Source: Streptomyces exfoliatus (GTDB lineage: Bacteria > Actinomycetota > Actinomycetes > Streptomycetales > Streptomycetaceae). From it: 64,000 bases of DNA. Below, one piece after another: positions 57,031 through 64,000 of the stretch. Numbering within the stretch: position 1 is the first letter of the stretch; each line of letters begins with the position of its first letter. The position numbers and the translations under genes were made by a program. Under the pieces are notes generated by a model, which had not been told where the DNA came from, did no database searches, and saw nothing but the letters and a program-made list of their open reading frames with translations. The stretch spans positions 240,385-304,384 of the forward strand of contig NZ_KL647056.1 in the NCBI RefSeq assembly GCF_000725545.1, read 5' to 3'.

Positions 57031-57308
57031 AGGCCGAGCCCGGTCTCCTTGCCGTAGGCCTCCAAGATGGCGGCGATGTCCTGCATGGTCACGTCGTGCT
57101 GCTCGAAGCGGTTGAACTGCTCCTCACCCATCAGGAGTGCGAGCAGGCCGTCCACGTCGTTGTCGTCGAGCTTGCGCAGCCCCTTGGCGGTGGCGCGGCT
57201 CAGCTCGGTCGGAAGGGTGTAGGACTCGCCGTCCAGCTCGAAGGACCACTTGCGGCCGTGGGCCTCCTGGCGCTGGGCGCGGGCGGCGTTGACGTCGAAA
57301 CGGGCCAT
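57018..57308 (-). CDS. Tail assembly chaperone (G-like)
   Basis: Protein of 96 aa from ATG 57308, with AAGGAG upstream: FDVNAARAQRQEAHGRKWSF, LPTELSRATAKGLRKLDDND, EQFNRFEQHDVTMQDIAAIL. Size, composition and position between major tail protein and tape-measure genes match the first (G-like) chaperone of siphophages, which coats the tape measure during tail assembly. Near its 3' end CTG GGG GAA GAC TGA contains the slippery GGGGGAA (57030-57024), allowing a minority -1 product. Confidence 0.85.
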   Translation of the reverse strand: MARFDVNAARAQRQEAHGRKWSFELDGESYTLPTELSRATAKGLRKLDDNDVDGLLALLMGEEQFNRFEQHDVTMQDIAAILEAYGKETGLGLGED

Positions 57309-57364
57309 GGTGATGCGTACTCCTTGATTCGGGTGACGGGAAGGAAGAAGGAGGAGGGGAGGGT

Positions 57365-57395
57365 GGGGCGGGACGGCGGTCGGCCGTCCCGCCCC
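57365..57395 (-). terminator. Hairpin after the major tail protein gene
   Basis: Perfect 13-bp stem GGGGCGGGACGGC-GGTCG-GCCGTCCCGCCCC, 14 nt past the stop, no T-run. Probably a partial terminator or mRNA stabiliser that keeps tube protein in excess over chaperones. Confidence 0.6.
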
Positions 57396-57408
57396 GGGTG
57401 GAGAGGGA

Positions 57409-58020
57409 TCAGACGGTCGCGGAGTACTGGCTGTCCTTCATGAGGAAGGTCGCCAGCGGCTTGCCGTCGCCCTTCGACATGGCGGAGAAGGTGACGCCCA
57501 GCTGGGCCGCCGCCTTACGGGCCAGCTTGATGTCGTCGGTGGCGGTGACCTGGCCGCGCGGGATGATGAAGCGGTACTTCACCGCGGTCGTGCCACCGGC
57601 CTTGACGTCGGTGAACTCCAGGCCGAGGGCACGCACGTCGGCGTACGGGCGCTCGGCGATCTCGTAGCGGTAGGTGTCGACGGCCGGCGTCGGCTCCGCC
57701 TTGACGGCGTCGCCGCCCATGAAGAAGGGCAGCGTGTCCTCGTTGAACTGGAGCAGCGAGAACTTCAGCGAGAGGTCACGGCTCGAGTAGATGTAGTGGA
57801 CCGGGGACACCGACTGCCACGAGTCGATGGCCTCCAGCTTGTCCTTCTTCGAGAAGGTGACGCCGTCGCCGGAGGTGAAGCCGAGGTCCTTCCAGCCCGC
57901 GCCGGTCCAGTCGGCGGCGGAGTCGGTGCCGAAGGTGGCCGGGGCGGACGTGCCGGCGTCGGCCACGTAGAGCTTGCCGGTACCTGCGACGCGGATTTCG
58001 GCGGAGTTGTTTCCAGCCAT
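57409..58020 (-). CDS. Major tail (tube) protein
   Basis: Protein of 203 aa from ATG 58020, with AAGGAG upstream (MAGNNSAEIRVAGTGKLYVA). The N-terminal beta segment (GTGKLYVADAGTSAPATFGT, WKDLGFTSGDGVTFSKKDKL), the loop GWKDLGFTSGDGVTF and the C-terminal strands (TTAVKYRFIIPRGQVTATDD, RKAAAQLGVTFSAMSKGDGK) are those of long-tailed-phage tube proteins. It would polymerise into hexameric rings around the tape measure. No sheath gene accompanies it, so the tail is non-contractile. Flanked by hairpins on both sides. Confidence 0.88.
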   Translation of the reverse strand: MAGNNSAEIRVAGTGKLYVADAGTSAPATFGTDSAADWTGAGWKDLGFTSGDGVTFSKKDKLEAIDSWQSVSPVHYIYSSRDLSLKFSLLQFNEDTLPFFMGGDAVKAEPTPAVDTYRYEIAERPYADVRALGLEFTDVKAGGTTAVKYRFIIPRGQVTATDDIKLARKAAAQLGVTFSAMSKGDGKPLATFLMKDSQYSATV

Positions 58021-58084
58021 GGTGTGGTTTCTCCTTGTGATGGGGTGAGGGCGCCGCCCCGGGCATGTGACCCGGGTACGGCAA

Positions 58085-58108
58085 AGGCCCCGCCGGACGG
58101 CGAGGCCT
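58085..58108 (-). terminator. Hairpin between tail terminator and major tail genes
   Basis: AGGCCCCGCCG-GA-CGGCGAGGCCT, an 11-bp stem with one mismatch, followed on the minus strand by TTTGCC. Weak intrinsic terminator or processing site. Confidence 0.5.
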
Positions 58109-58175
58109 GGTCTGGGGGACCGAGCGGGGTCCGAAGAGCGCTCGGTGGGCGTCCGGAGGACGCTGCGGAGGGCGT

Positions 58176-58586
58176 CTAGAAGACGCTGAGGGAGAGGCGG
58201 ATGACGCAGAGGTAGCGGTTGGCGCCCCGGTAGAGGTAGTCGGGCAGCCAGCGCGGCCCGTCCTGCTCCTCCACGTCGTGGACGACGTTGTTGGCGCCGA
58301 TCTGCTTGCCGATGGTGGCGAGCAGGCACCGCCGGGCCGCGTTGGCGAGGAGGTGGGCCGCGTTCTTGCTCGGGCCGTACACCTCGAACTCGATCAGCGG
58401 CATGTCGACGTGCAGGTCGCCGATCCAGGCGCCGCCGCGGCGGTTCACCAGGACCGCGCTCTGCGTGCCGTCGAAGCCGGCCGGCGCGTTGACCGCGATG
58501 GTCGCGCCGGCCAGGGCGGGGTCGGCCTTGAGGACGTCGACGACCAGCTTCTCGACGTCCGGGAAAGCACTCGGGGGAGTGGTCAT
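58176..58586 (-). CDS. Tail terminator/completion protein
   Basis: Protein of 136 aa from ATG 58586, with GAGGAG 7 nt upstream. FPDVEKLVVDVLKADPALAG, LVNRRGGAWIGDLHVDMPLI, NAARRCLLATIGKQIGANNV and DYLYRGANRYLCVIRLSLSV are arranged as in tail terminator proteins, which cap the tube at its head-proximal end. It is the first gene of the tail cluster and sits directly before the major tail gene. In intact phages head-tail connector genes precede this position; here there are none. Confidence 0.82.
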   Translation of the reverse strand: MTTPPSAFPDVEKLVVDVLKADPALAGATIAVNAPAGFDGTQSAVLVNRRGGAWIGDLHVDMPLIEFEVYGPSKNAAHLLANAARRCLLATIGKQIGANNVVHDVEEQDGPRWLPDYLYRGANRYLCVIRLSLSVF

Positions 58587-58752
58587 GACGGTTCTCCTCG
58601 GGAGAGGGGAGGGAGGGGTGCGGGACGGGGTGCCGCCCGGGGCGCTCCGGCGGGAGGGGGCGGGGCGCGGCAGCGCGCCCGGACGGCGGACGGCGGAGCC
58701 GCGTCCCGTCCTGCGGGCGCAGCTCCGCCGCTGCACCAACTGTGACAGCGAT

Positions 58753-58768
58753 CGTGCGCGCACGCAAC
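58753..58768 (-). promoter_or_regulatory. Putative operator upstream of the tail genes (site A)
   Basis: The minus strand reads GTTGCGTGCGCGCACG (58768-58753), 14 of 16 identical to 61335-61350 in the XRE/Wbl regulatory region. It contains the 12-bp palindrome CGTGCGCGCACG. It lies about 165 bp upstream of the first tail gene in the 58587-59005 interval, which otherwise has GC-rich sequence, a possible -10 TAGGTT (58971-58976) for the divergent ATP-grasp gene, and no gene. Confidence 0.65.
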
Positions 58769-59005
58769 TAGAACGGTGATCGGATCCGCGCCGACCCTGA
58801 GGACCCGCACCCGGACCGGGAGGGGCGGCCGCGGGGCGGGGAGCCCTCCGGCTCCGGGGCGCCCCCAGCCGGGGCCCTCCCTACCGGGCCGCGGCGGATC
58901 TGCGGCGACCCGGGGCCCGCCTCCCCGCGAAGCGCACCCCACCTCTGTCCGCCGGAGGCAACCGCCCCGATAGGTTGACCGCCACCGAACCGAGGGAGCC
59001 GCCCC

Positions 59006-59833
59006 GTGCCCGCCGACCGTCCCCGCCTGCTCTACGTGACCGACCTGACCTATCCGGCCAAGGGGCGGCGCTACGGCGACGAGGACGTCCACCTCGCCGC
59101 CCGGCTGCGCGCCGACTTCGACCTCGCCCTCTGCCACCCGCTCGACGCCGCCGCCCTCATGCCGGGCTTCGACGCCGTCGTCGTCCGCAACAGCGGCCCG
59201 GTCCTCGGGTACCAGAAGGAGTACGAGGCCTTCCGCGAGCGCGCCCTCGCCCTCGGCACCCGCGTCTACAACCCCCTCCACGGGCGCGGCGACATGGCCG
59301 GCAAGCAGTACCTGCTCGACCTCACCGCCGCCGGATACCCCGTCATCCCCACCGTCGACCGCCCCGAGGACCTCCATCGGCTGCCCGCCGCCCCGCGGTA
59401 CGCGGTCAAGCCCGAGACCGGGGCGGACTCCATAGGGCTGCGCTTCCTGGCGTACGAGGAGCTCGCCGGCCTCACGTACGGCGGACTCCTCGTCCAGCCG
59501 CGCGTCGACTTCCGCTACGAGGTGTCCTTCTACTTCGTCGACGACCTCTTCCAGTACGCCCTGTACGCCCCCGACCCCGAGCGCCGCTGGGTCCTGGAGC
59601 CGTACGAACCGACCCCGGACGACCTCGCCTTCGCCCACCGCTTCATCGACTGGAACACCCTCGACCACGGCATCCAGCGCGTCGACGCCTGCCGCACTCC
59701 TGAGGGCGGGCTGCTCCTCGTCGAGCTGGAGGACCTCAACCCGTACCTCTCCCTCGACCGCGTCGCCGAGCCGGTGCGCGAGCGCTTCGCCGACACCCTG
59801 GCCCGCTCCCTCCACGCCTTCCTGGGGGCATGA
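59006..59833 (+). CDS. ATP-grasp-fold protein
   Basis: Protein of 275 aa from GTG 59006, with GAGGGAG upstream (VPADRPRLLYVTDLTYPAKG). ATP-grasp-like order: a Rossmann-like N-terminus (FDAVVVRNSGPVLGYQKEY), the lid region PLHGRGDMAGKQYLLDLTAA, the phosphate-binding GYPVIPTVDRPEDLHRLPAA, APRYAVKPETGADSIGLRFL, and the Mg-site strand GGLLLVELEDLNPYLSLD. Such enzymes ligate a carboxylate to an amine or thiol using ATP; the substrate is unknown. It is read away from the tail genes and could be core rather than part of the element. Confidence 0.82.
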   Translation: MPADRPRLLYVTDLTYPAKGRRYGDEDVHLAARLRADFDLALCHPLDAAALMPGFDAVVVRNSGPVLGYQKEYEAFRERALALGTRVYNPLHGRGDMAGKQYLLDLTAAGYPVIPTVDRPEDLHRLPAAPRYAVKPETGADSIGLRFLAYEELAGLTYGGLLVQPRVDFRYEVSFYFVDDLFQYALYAPDPERRWVLEPYEPTPDDLAFAHRFIDWNTLDHGIQRVDACRTPEGGLLLVELEDLNPYLSLDRVAEPVRERFADTLARSLHAFLGA

Positions 59834-59873
59834 CGAAGCGCCCCGGGTCCGGATGCGGACTCGGGGCGCTTCG
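59834..59873. terminator. Terminator between convergent ATP-grasp and MerR-like genes
   Basis: 17-bp stem CGAAGCGCCCCGGGTCC-GGATGC-GGACTCGGGGCGCTTCG with one mismatch, starting one base after the ATP-grasp stop. Confidence 0.8.
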
Positions 59874-59884
59874 GTGACGGACGA

Positions 59885-60118
59885 TCAGACGGTGGGCGCG
59901 GTACGGCGGCGGGCCCGTCGCTCCGCCGCGAAGACGTCCTCCAGGCGGAAGAGCTGGGCGCGGCCCGCCTTGCCCGCGGCCCGCAGGTGTCCCAGCTGGA
60001 CCCACTTGCGGATCGTCGCGGGGGCGACCCCCGCCTCCTCGGCGGCGAGCGGCCCGGGGATCAGCGCGGGCAGCGCGGGCAGGGCCGACATCGCGGGCAT
60101 CGAGGGCGTGCTCAGCAT
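59885..60118 (-). CDS. MerR-type (BldC/excisionase-like) small HTH protein
   Basis: Protein of 77 aa from ATG 60118, with AAGGAG upstream. A hydrophobic N-terminus (MPAMSALPALPALIPG) precedes a winged helix-turn-helix: LAAEEAGVAPATIRKWVQLG followed by HLRAAGKAGRAQLFRLEDVF. A basic tail (ERRARRRTAPTV) ends it. The fold is shared by BldC-like regulators and phage excisionases (HTH_17), and no integrase is present. It overlaps the upstream gene by 7 nt and is last in a three-gene leftward operon with Wbl. Confidence 0.82.
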   Translation of the reverse strand: MLSTPSMPAMSALPALPALIPGPLAAEEAGVAPATIRKWVQLGHLRAAGKAGRAQLFRLEDVFAAERRARRRTAPTV

Positions 60119-60966
60119 GGGGTCTCCTTCGTGTCGTCCATCGCCGCTTCGATCTCCTCGGTGCGGGTCCCCGAGGCCTCCGTGAGTTCGGCCCAGGCGT
60201 CCTCCGGCCACAGGTGCCGGTACGCGGGGTCGTCCTGGCAGCCGCACGCCGCGTCCGTGCACACGCACGCCGGGTTCACGCAGAGCACCGCGCGCCGGTC
60301 GGGGAACGCCCGCAGCGACACCGAGTCGCACCAGGGGCAGCGCCCCGAGACCCGGACGATCGTCTCCGAGTCGCCCAGGGTCCGGGCACACCGGCGGGCC
60401 ATGCGCCGGATCTCGTCCCGGACGTGCCGGGCGAGGACCGGGTGGGCGGCGACGGCGTCCAGCAGGCCGACGATCCGGCGCAGCCGCTCGATCACCCCGG
60501 CCCTGCGCGGCCGCGGCAGGGCGAGCCGGGCGCAGACCGCCTCCTCGAGTTCCACCACGCCGTCGGTGATGTCCCGGATGGCGTCGGAGATGTGGAGCCG
60601 GATCGGGGCGGCGCCGTGCCCGGGTACGGAGAGGCCGTGCCGCTGTTCGAGGAGCAGCGCCTCGCGCCGCTCCTGGCGGATCAGCTCGTCGCGGCCGGGG
60701 TGCGGGGCGCTGGGGGCGGTCCCGGCGGGGGAGCGGCGGCCGGGGGCCAGCTCCTCGGAGAGCTCGGGGAACTGTCGTACGAGGGAGGCGGTCCAGAGGG
60801 CGATGTCCCGCAGGACGAGCTCGACGGCGGGACCGGCGGGACCGGCGGCAGCGGCGGGGCGGGCGGGTACGGCGGCGGCGGCAGGACCGGCGGGGCCGGC
60901 CGGGCCGACGCCGCCGGAGGGGCCGGTGTCGTCGTCCGGGCTCATGCGGTCGGTGAGGTCAGCCAC
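60112..60966 (-). CDS. Hypothetical zinc-ribbon-containing protein
   Basis: Protein of 284 aa from GTG 60966, with GGGAGG 8 nt upstream; family not recognised. After an Ala/Gly/Pro-rich start there are helical segments (ALWTASLVRQFPELSEELAP, DAIRDITDGVVELEEAVCAR, VIERLRRIVGLLDAVAAHPV, VRDEIRRMARRCARTLGDSE). A C-terminal Cys-rich region follows: CPWCD, LCVNPACVCTDAACGC. This layout occurs in actinophage-encoded hypotheticals. It overlaps the Wbl gene by 8 nt and the MerR-like gene by 7 nt, so the three are co-translated. Confidence 0.75.
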   Translation of the reverse strand: MADLTDRMSPDDDTGPSGGVGPAGPAGPAAAAVPARPAAAAGPAGPAVELVLRDIALWTASLVRQFPELSEELAPGRRSPAGTAPSAPHPGRDELIRQERREALLLEQRHGLSVPGHGAAPIRLHISDAIRDITDGVVELEEAVCARLALPRPRRAGVIERLRRIVGLLDAVAAHPVLARHVRDEIRRMARRCARTLGDSETIVRVSGRCPWCDSVSLRAFPDRRAVLCVNPACVCTDAACGCQDDPAYRHLWPEDAWAELTEASGTRTEEIEAAMDDTKETPC

Positions 60967-61234
60967 GGCGGCGGCCTCCCGCCTGCGCGACCGCCTTCGC
61001 GACGCGCGCCGAGTCCGCCGGGCGGCCGTTGCGCCACAGGCGGCCCGCGCAGACGCCGTCGAAGTAGCTCTCGGCCGGGGCGACGGCCGTCTCGCACTCG
61101 CGGCGGACGGGGCAGTCGGCGCAGGCGCGCAGCGCCGGGGCCGCGTCTTTGGGCCGGCGGGCGAAGACGACGGACGGGGAGAGGCCGACGCACGCGGCGG
61201 AGGCCTGCCAGGGGGACGGGTCGGTCGGGAACAA
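60959..61234 (-). CDS. WhiB-like (Wbl) Fe-S regulator, phage-type
   Basis: Wbl family protein of 91 aa from TTG 61234, preceded by GTGGAGAAACC; this length fits the family, whereas the ATG at 61387 would add 51 poorly conserved residues spanning an operator. It carries the cluster ligands: ASAACVG, then RACADCPVRREC (C-x2-C-x5-C), and ESYFDGVCAGRLWRNGR in place of the usual G-(I/V)-W-G-G turn. Wbl proteins bind [4Fe-4S] and associate with sigma region 4; phages such as TM4 encode dominant versions. First gene of the operon with the zinc-ribbon and MerR-like genes. Confidence 0.85.
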   Translation of the reverse strand: MFPTDPSPWQASAACVGLSPSVVFARRPKDAAPALRACADCPVRRECETAVAPAESYFDGVCAGRLWRNGRPADSARVAKAVAQAGGRRRG

Positions 61235-61334
61235 GAGGTTTCTCCACGGGCCGGGGCCACCAGGGCGTCCATGGGGCCGGTGGGGCTTCTGGGGCTCAGG
61301 GGGCCGACGAGTGCGGCGATGAGCAGCCTTACAC

Positions 61335-61354
61335 GTTGCGTGCGAGCGCGCAAC
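61335..61354. promoter_or_regulatory. Putative operator in the Wbl/XRE divergent region (site B)
   Basis: GTTGCGTGCGAGCGCGCAAC, a 20-bp imperfect palindrome. On the minus strand it overlaps a TTGCGC/TAAGGC -35/-10 candidate for the Wbl operon. It shares 14 of 16 bases with site A upstream of the tail genes. Confidence 0.7.
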
Positions 61355-61400
61355 AAACTTGTGAGCACGCCCCGACCAGGTCTTCATCGATTCGACACGA

Positions 61401-61441
61401 TTGCGCGCCCGAAAGCACGTAATTCTGTGCGCGCAAGCACG
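61401..61441. promoter_or_regulatory. Putative operator pair upstream of the XRE gene (sites C1, C2)
   Basis: TTGCGCGCCCGAAAGCACG (61401-61419) is followed by TGTGCGCGCAAGCACG (61426-61441), a direct repeat of TGCGCGC...AAGCACG. C2 abuts TAAGGT (61443-61448), the likely -10 of the XRE gene, so binding would autorepress. The rest of 61235-61486 holds no gene. Confidence 0.65.
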
Positions 61442-61486
61442 CTAAGGTATGGAATCCGGAGGGTGGGGAGTGAGGGAGCGGTACAC

Positions 61487-61936
61487 ATGACCAGTCAAGG
61501 GCTCGACGAATTCGCGGGATGGGTCGAAGGCCTGATGAGAGCGCGGGGCTACGACATCGACAGCCCGCGCGGCGGTGGCAAGTCACGGATCGCGGACGAG
61601 GCCGGCGTGCACCGCGCCGCCGTGACGCGGCTGCTGCAGCGGCAGAGCATGCCCGACCTCGAGACCATGCGCAGGATCGCCCCGCTGCTCGGCGTCTCCG
61701 TCCGCGACATGCTCATCAGGTCCGGTCGCGTCACGCCGGAGGAACTTCCGATGGCGGCGGACCTGCTGCCGCCGAACGACTGGCAGCCGTCGATGGAGGA
61801 CTTCGCCCGCTGGCTGGGCGTGCCCGATGAGCGCATGGGCGTCTTCGTCAAGGTCGTGAACCAGTTCCTGGAACCCGACGCGGAGGCGGAGCGGCCCGCG
61901 GAGGCGGCCGAGCCCCGCCGGACCGCCCGCGACTGA
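61487..61936 (+). CDS. XRE-family transcriptional regulator
   Basis: Helix-turn-helix protein of 149 aa from ATG 61487, with GAGGGAG upstream. The DNA-binding domain spans about residues 22-70: [52 protein letters not shown]. The C-terminal half ([40 protein letters not shown]) may oligomerise. It is divergent from the Wbl operon with operator-like repeats between them, and one near-copy of the operator lies upstream of the tail genes. This is the expected arrangement for a repressor of the element. No protease or RecA-cleavage domain is evident. Confidence 0.85.
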   Translation: MTSQGLDEFAGWVEGLMRARGYDIDSPRGGGKSRIADEAGVHRAAVTRLLQRQSMPDLETMRRIAPLLGVSVRDMLIRSGRVTPEELPMAADLLPPNDWQPSMEDFARWLGVPDERMGVFVKVVNQFLEPDAEAERPAEAAEPRRTARD

Positions 61937-61954
61937 CCAGGGACGATCTTGTCC

Positions 61955-61979
61955 GGTCCCGGCCCGCGAGGCCGGGACC
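61955..61979 (+). terminator. Terminator after the XRE gene
   Basis: GGTCCCGGCC-CGCGA-GGCCGGGACC, perfect 10-bp stem 18 nt past the stop; no T-run. Confidence 0.7.
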
Positions 61980-62000
61980 ACGTGCGCGTGGGCATTTGTT

Positions 62001-62029
62001 TTGACCGGAGTCCATGCGATAGGTACGCT
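62001..62029 (+). promoter_or_regulatory. str operon (rpsL-rpsG-fusA) promoter
   Basis: TTGACC (62001-62006), 17-nt spacer, TACGCT (62024-62029): close to HrdB consensus. It gives a leader of about 185 nt to rpsL containing CCGACC-GCGTG-GGTCGG (62157-62173). Confidence 0.75.
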
Positions 62030-62222
62030 CATGCCTTGTGCCTGGGGTGTGCCTGGGCTCGCGTGCGTGTCCTCAACCGCAAGGCGAGTCATATACCGGC
62101 CACCGCAATCCGCGCCCTTTCCGCCTTGTGTGGAGGGTCAGCGCGATTCGACACACCCGACCGCGTGGGTCGGTGGATGTTCCAGGTTAGTTTTACGACG
62201 GCACACAGAAACCGGAGAAGTA

Positions 62223-62594
62223 GTGCCTACGATCCAGCAGCTGGTCCGGAAGGGCCGGCAGGACAAGGTCGAGAAGAACAAGACGCCCGCACTCGAGGGT
62301 TCCCCTCAGCGTCGCGGCGTCTGCACGCGTGTGTTCACGACCACCCCGAAGAAGCCGAACTCGGCCCTCCGTAAGGTCGCGCGTGTGCGTCTGACCTCCG
62401 GCATCGAGGTCACGGCCTACATCCCGGGTGAGGGTCACAACCTGCAGGAGCACTCGATCGTGCTCGTGCGCGGTGGCCGTGTGAAGGACCTGCCGGGTGT
62501 TCGCTACAAGATCATCCGCGGTTCCCTCGACACGCAGGGCGTCAAGAACCGTAAGCAGGCTCGCAGCCGCTACGGCGCCAAGAAGGAGAAGTAA
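62223..62594 (+). CDS. rpsL: 30S ribosomal protein S12
   Basis: S12 of 123 aa from GTG 62223. [20 protein letters not shown] start, the decoding-centre loop [20 protein letters not shown] and the [19 protein letters not shown] loop are wild-type; the lysines corresponding to E. coli K42 and K87, whose substitution gives streptomycin resistance, are present. First gene of the str operon; rpsG follows 2 nt after the stop. Confidence 0.97.
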   Translation: MPTIQQLVRKGRQDKVEKNKTPALEGSPQRRGVCTRVFTTTPKKPNSALRKVARVRLTSGIEVTAYIPGEGHNLQEHSIVLVRGGRVKDLPGVRYKIIRGSLDTQGVKNRKQARSRYGAKKEK

Positions 62595-62596
62595 GA

Positions 62597-63067
62597 ATGC
62601 CTCGTAAGGGCCCCGCCCCGAAGCGCCCGGTCATCATCGACCCGGTCTACAGCTCTCCTCTTGTCACCTCGCTGATCAACAAGATCCTGCTGGACGGCAA
62701 GCGTTCCACCGCCGAGCGCATCGTGTACGGCGCCATGGAGGGTCTTCGTGAGAAGACCGGCCAGGACCCCGTCATCACGCTGAAGCGCGCTCTCGAGAAC
62801 GTGAAGCCGGCCCTCGAGGTCAAGTCCCGCCGTGTCGGTGGCGCCACCTACCAGGTGCCGATCGAGGTCAAGCCGGGCCGCGCGTCCACGCTGGCCCTCC
62901 GCTGGCTCGTCGGTTACTCCCGCGCCCGTCGCGAGAAGACCATGACCGAGCGCCTCATGAACGAGCTCCTCGACGCCTCGAACGGCCTCGGTGCGGCCGT
63001 CAAGAAGCGTGAGGACACGCACAAGATGGCCGAGTCCAACAAGGCCTTCGCGCACTACCGCTGGTAG
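62597..63067 (+). CDS. rpsG: 30S ribosomal protein S7
   Basis: S7 of 156 aa from ATG 62597, with AAGGAG spanning the rpsL end. Conserved [59 protein letters not shown] and [20 protein letters not shown]. It nucleates assembly of the 30S head and, in E. coli, represses translation of the str operon. Confidence 0.97.
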   Translation: MPRKGPAPKRPVIIDPVYSSPLVTSLINKILLDGKRSTAERIVYGAMEGLREKTGQDPVITLKRALENVKPALEVKSRRVGGATYQVPIEVKPGRASTLALRWLVGYSRARREKTMTERLMNELLDASNGLGAAVKKREDTHKMAESNKAFAHYRW

Positions 63068-63106
63068 TCGCAACCCACATCGAGACCGAGAGAAGACTGA
63101 GCCGAT

Positions 63107-64000
<894 letters not shown>

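Noticed and set aside
43167..58586. Contractile injection system (R-type tailocin or CIS)
   Set aside because: No sheath, AAA ATPase, spike (VgrG/PAAR) or gp25-like baseplate gene is visible; the tube, tape-measure, Dit and hub order is that of a non-contractile siphovirus-type tail.
59885..60118. Phage excisionase
   Set aside because: The HTH fold is shared with BldC-like regulators, no integrase accompanies it and its neighbours are regulators, so I call only a MerR-type HTH protein.
60959..61387. 142-aa version of the Wbl protein starting at ATG 61387
   Set aside because: The extra 51 residues are basic low-complexity sequence that would run through operator site B; TTG 61234 has a ribosome-binding site and gives the family's usual length.
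43099..61936. Recent integrated prophage with attachment sites
   Set aside because: No integrase, no tRNA at either border and no direct repeat found by eye at the edges; head and replication genes are missing.

Overview
The window is high-GC actinobacterial chromosome, almost certainly Streptomyces. The evidence is GC-saturated third codon positions, many GTG and some TTG starts, a TTG-started rpoB, NusG with an acidic N-terminal extension, the secE-nusG-rplKA-(lipoprotein)-rplJL-rpoBC order followed by rpsL-rpsG-fusA, a Wbl-type protein, and a second nuo operon that lacks nuoD and nuoEFG. It is mostly housekeeping core, with one accessory block.

Layout. 1-2370 (minus): 2-oxoacid:ferredoxin oxidoreductase, korA and partial korB. 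2669-6187 (minus): one NarL-type response regulator and two paralogous sensor kinases, separated by a 47-bp tandem repeat. 6349-16060 (plus): truncated complex I operon nuoABCHIJKLMN with translationally overlapping genes; NuoC carries a tail with three copies of a palindrome-containing repeat. 16095-20949: mscL, htpX, yccF, an APC transporter, the ogt-alkB repair pair and yajQ. 21120-23853: tRNA-Tyr, an NAD(P)-binding protein and an amidohydrolase, tRNA-Thr, tRNA-Met and rpmG. 23955-29665: a MaoC-type dehydratase pair, murB, a TetR/oxidoreductase divergon, adenosine deaminase and an aspartate aminotransferase. 29883-43098: tRNA-Trp and the secE to rpoC transcription/translation cluster. 62223-64000: rpsL, rpsG and the start of fusA (the str operon).

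The accessory block lies between rpoC and rpsL (43167-61936). About 15 kb, nearly all on the minus strand, encodes a complete siphovirus-like tail: tail terminator, major tail (tube) protein, G/GT-type chaperones joined by a probable -1 frameshift, two short tape-measure-like proteins, distal tail protein, three tandem paralogous fibre proteins, a baseplate/hub-like protein, an amidase endolysin, a holin and a coiled-coil/membrane protein. No capsid, portal, terminase, integrase or replication gene is present. This is the gene content expected of a non-contractile tail-like particle (F-type tailocin-like) rather than an infectious prophage.

Its likely control circuit is also in the window. 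A LexA-type SOS box (GAAC-N4-GTTC) sits between the -35 and -10 of a candidate promoter for the late tail/lysis genes. Near-identical inverted repeats occur upstream of the early tail genes (58753-58768) and in the divergent region between an XRE-type regulator (61487) and a Wbl-containing operon (61234 leftwards). I infer that DNA damage and the XRE/Wbl module together control particle production and release by lysis. The functional reading is inference; the gene content, spacing and sites are visible in the sequence.
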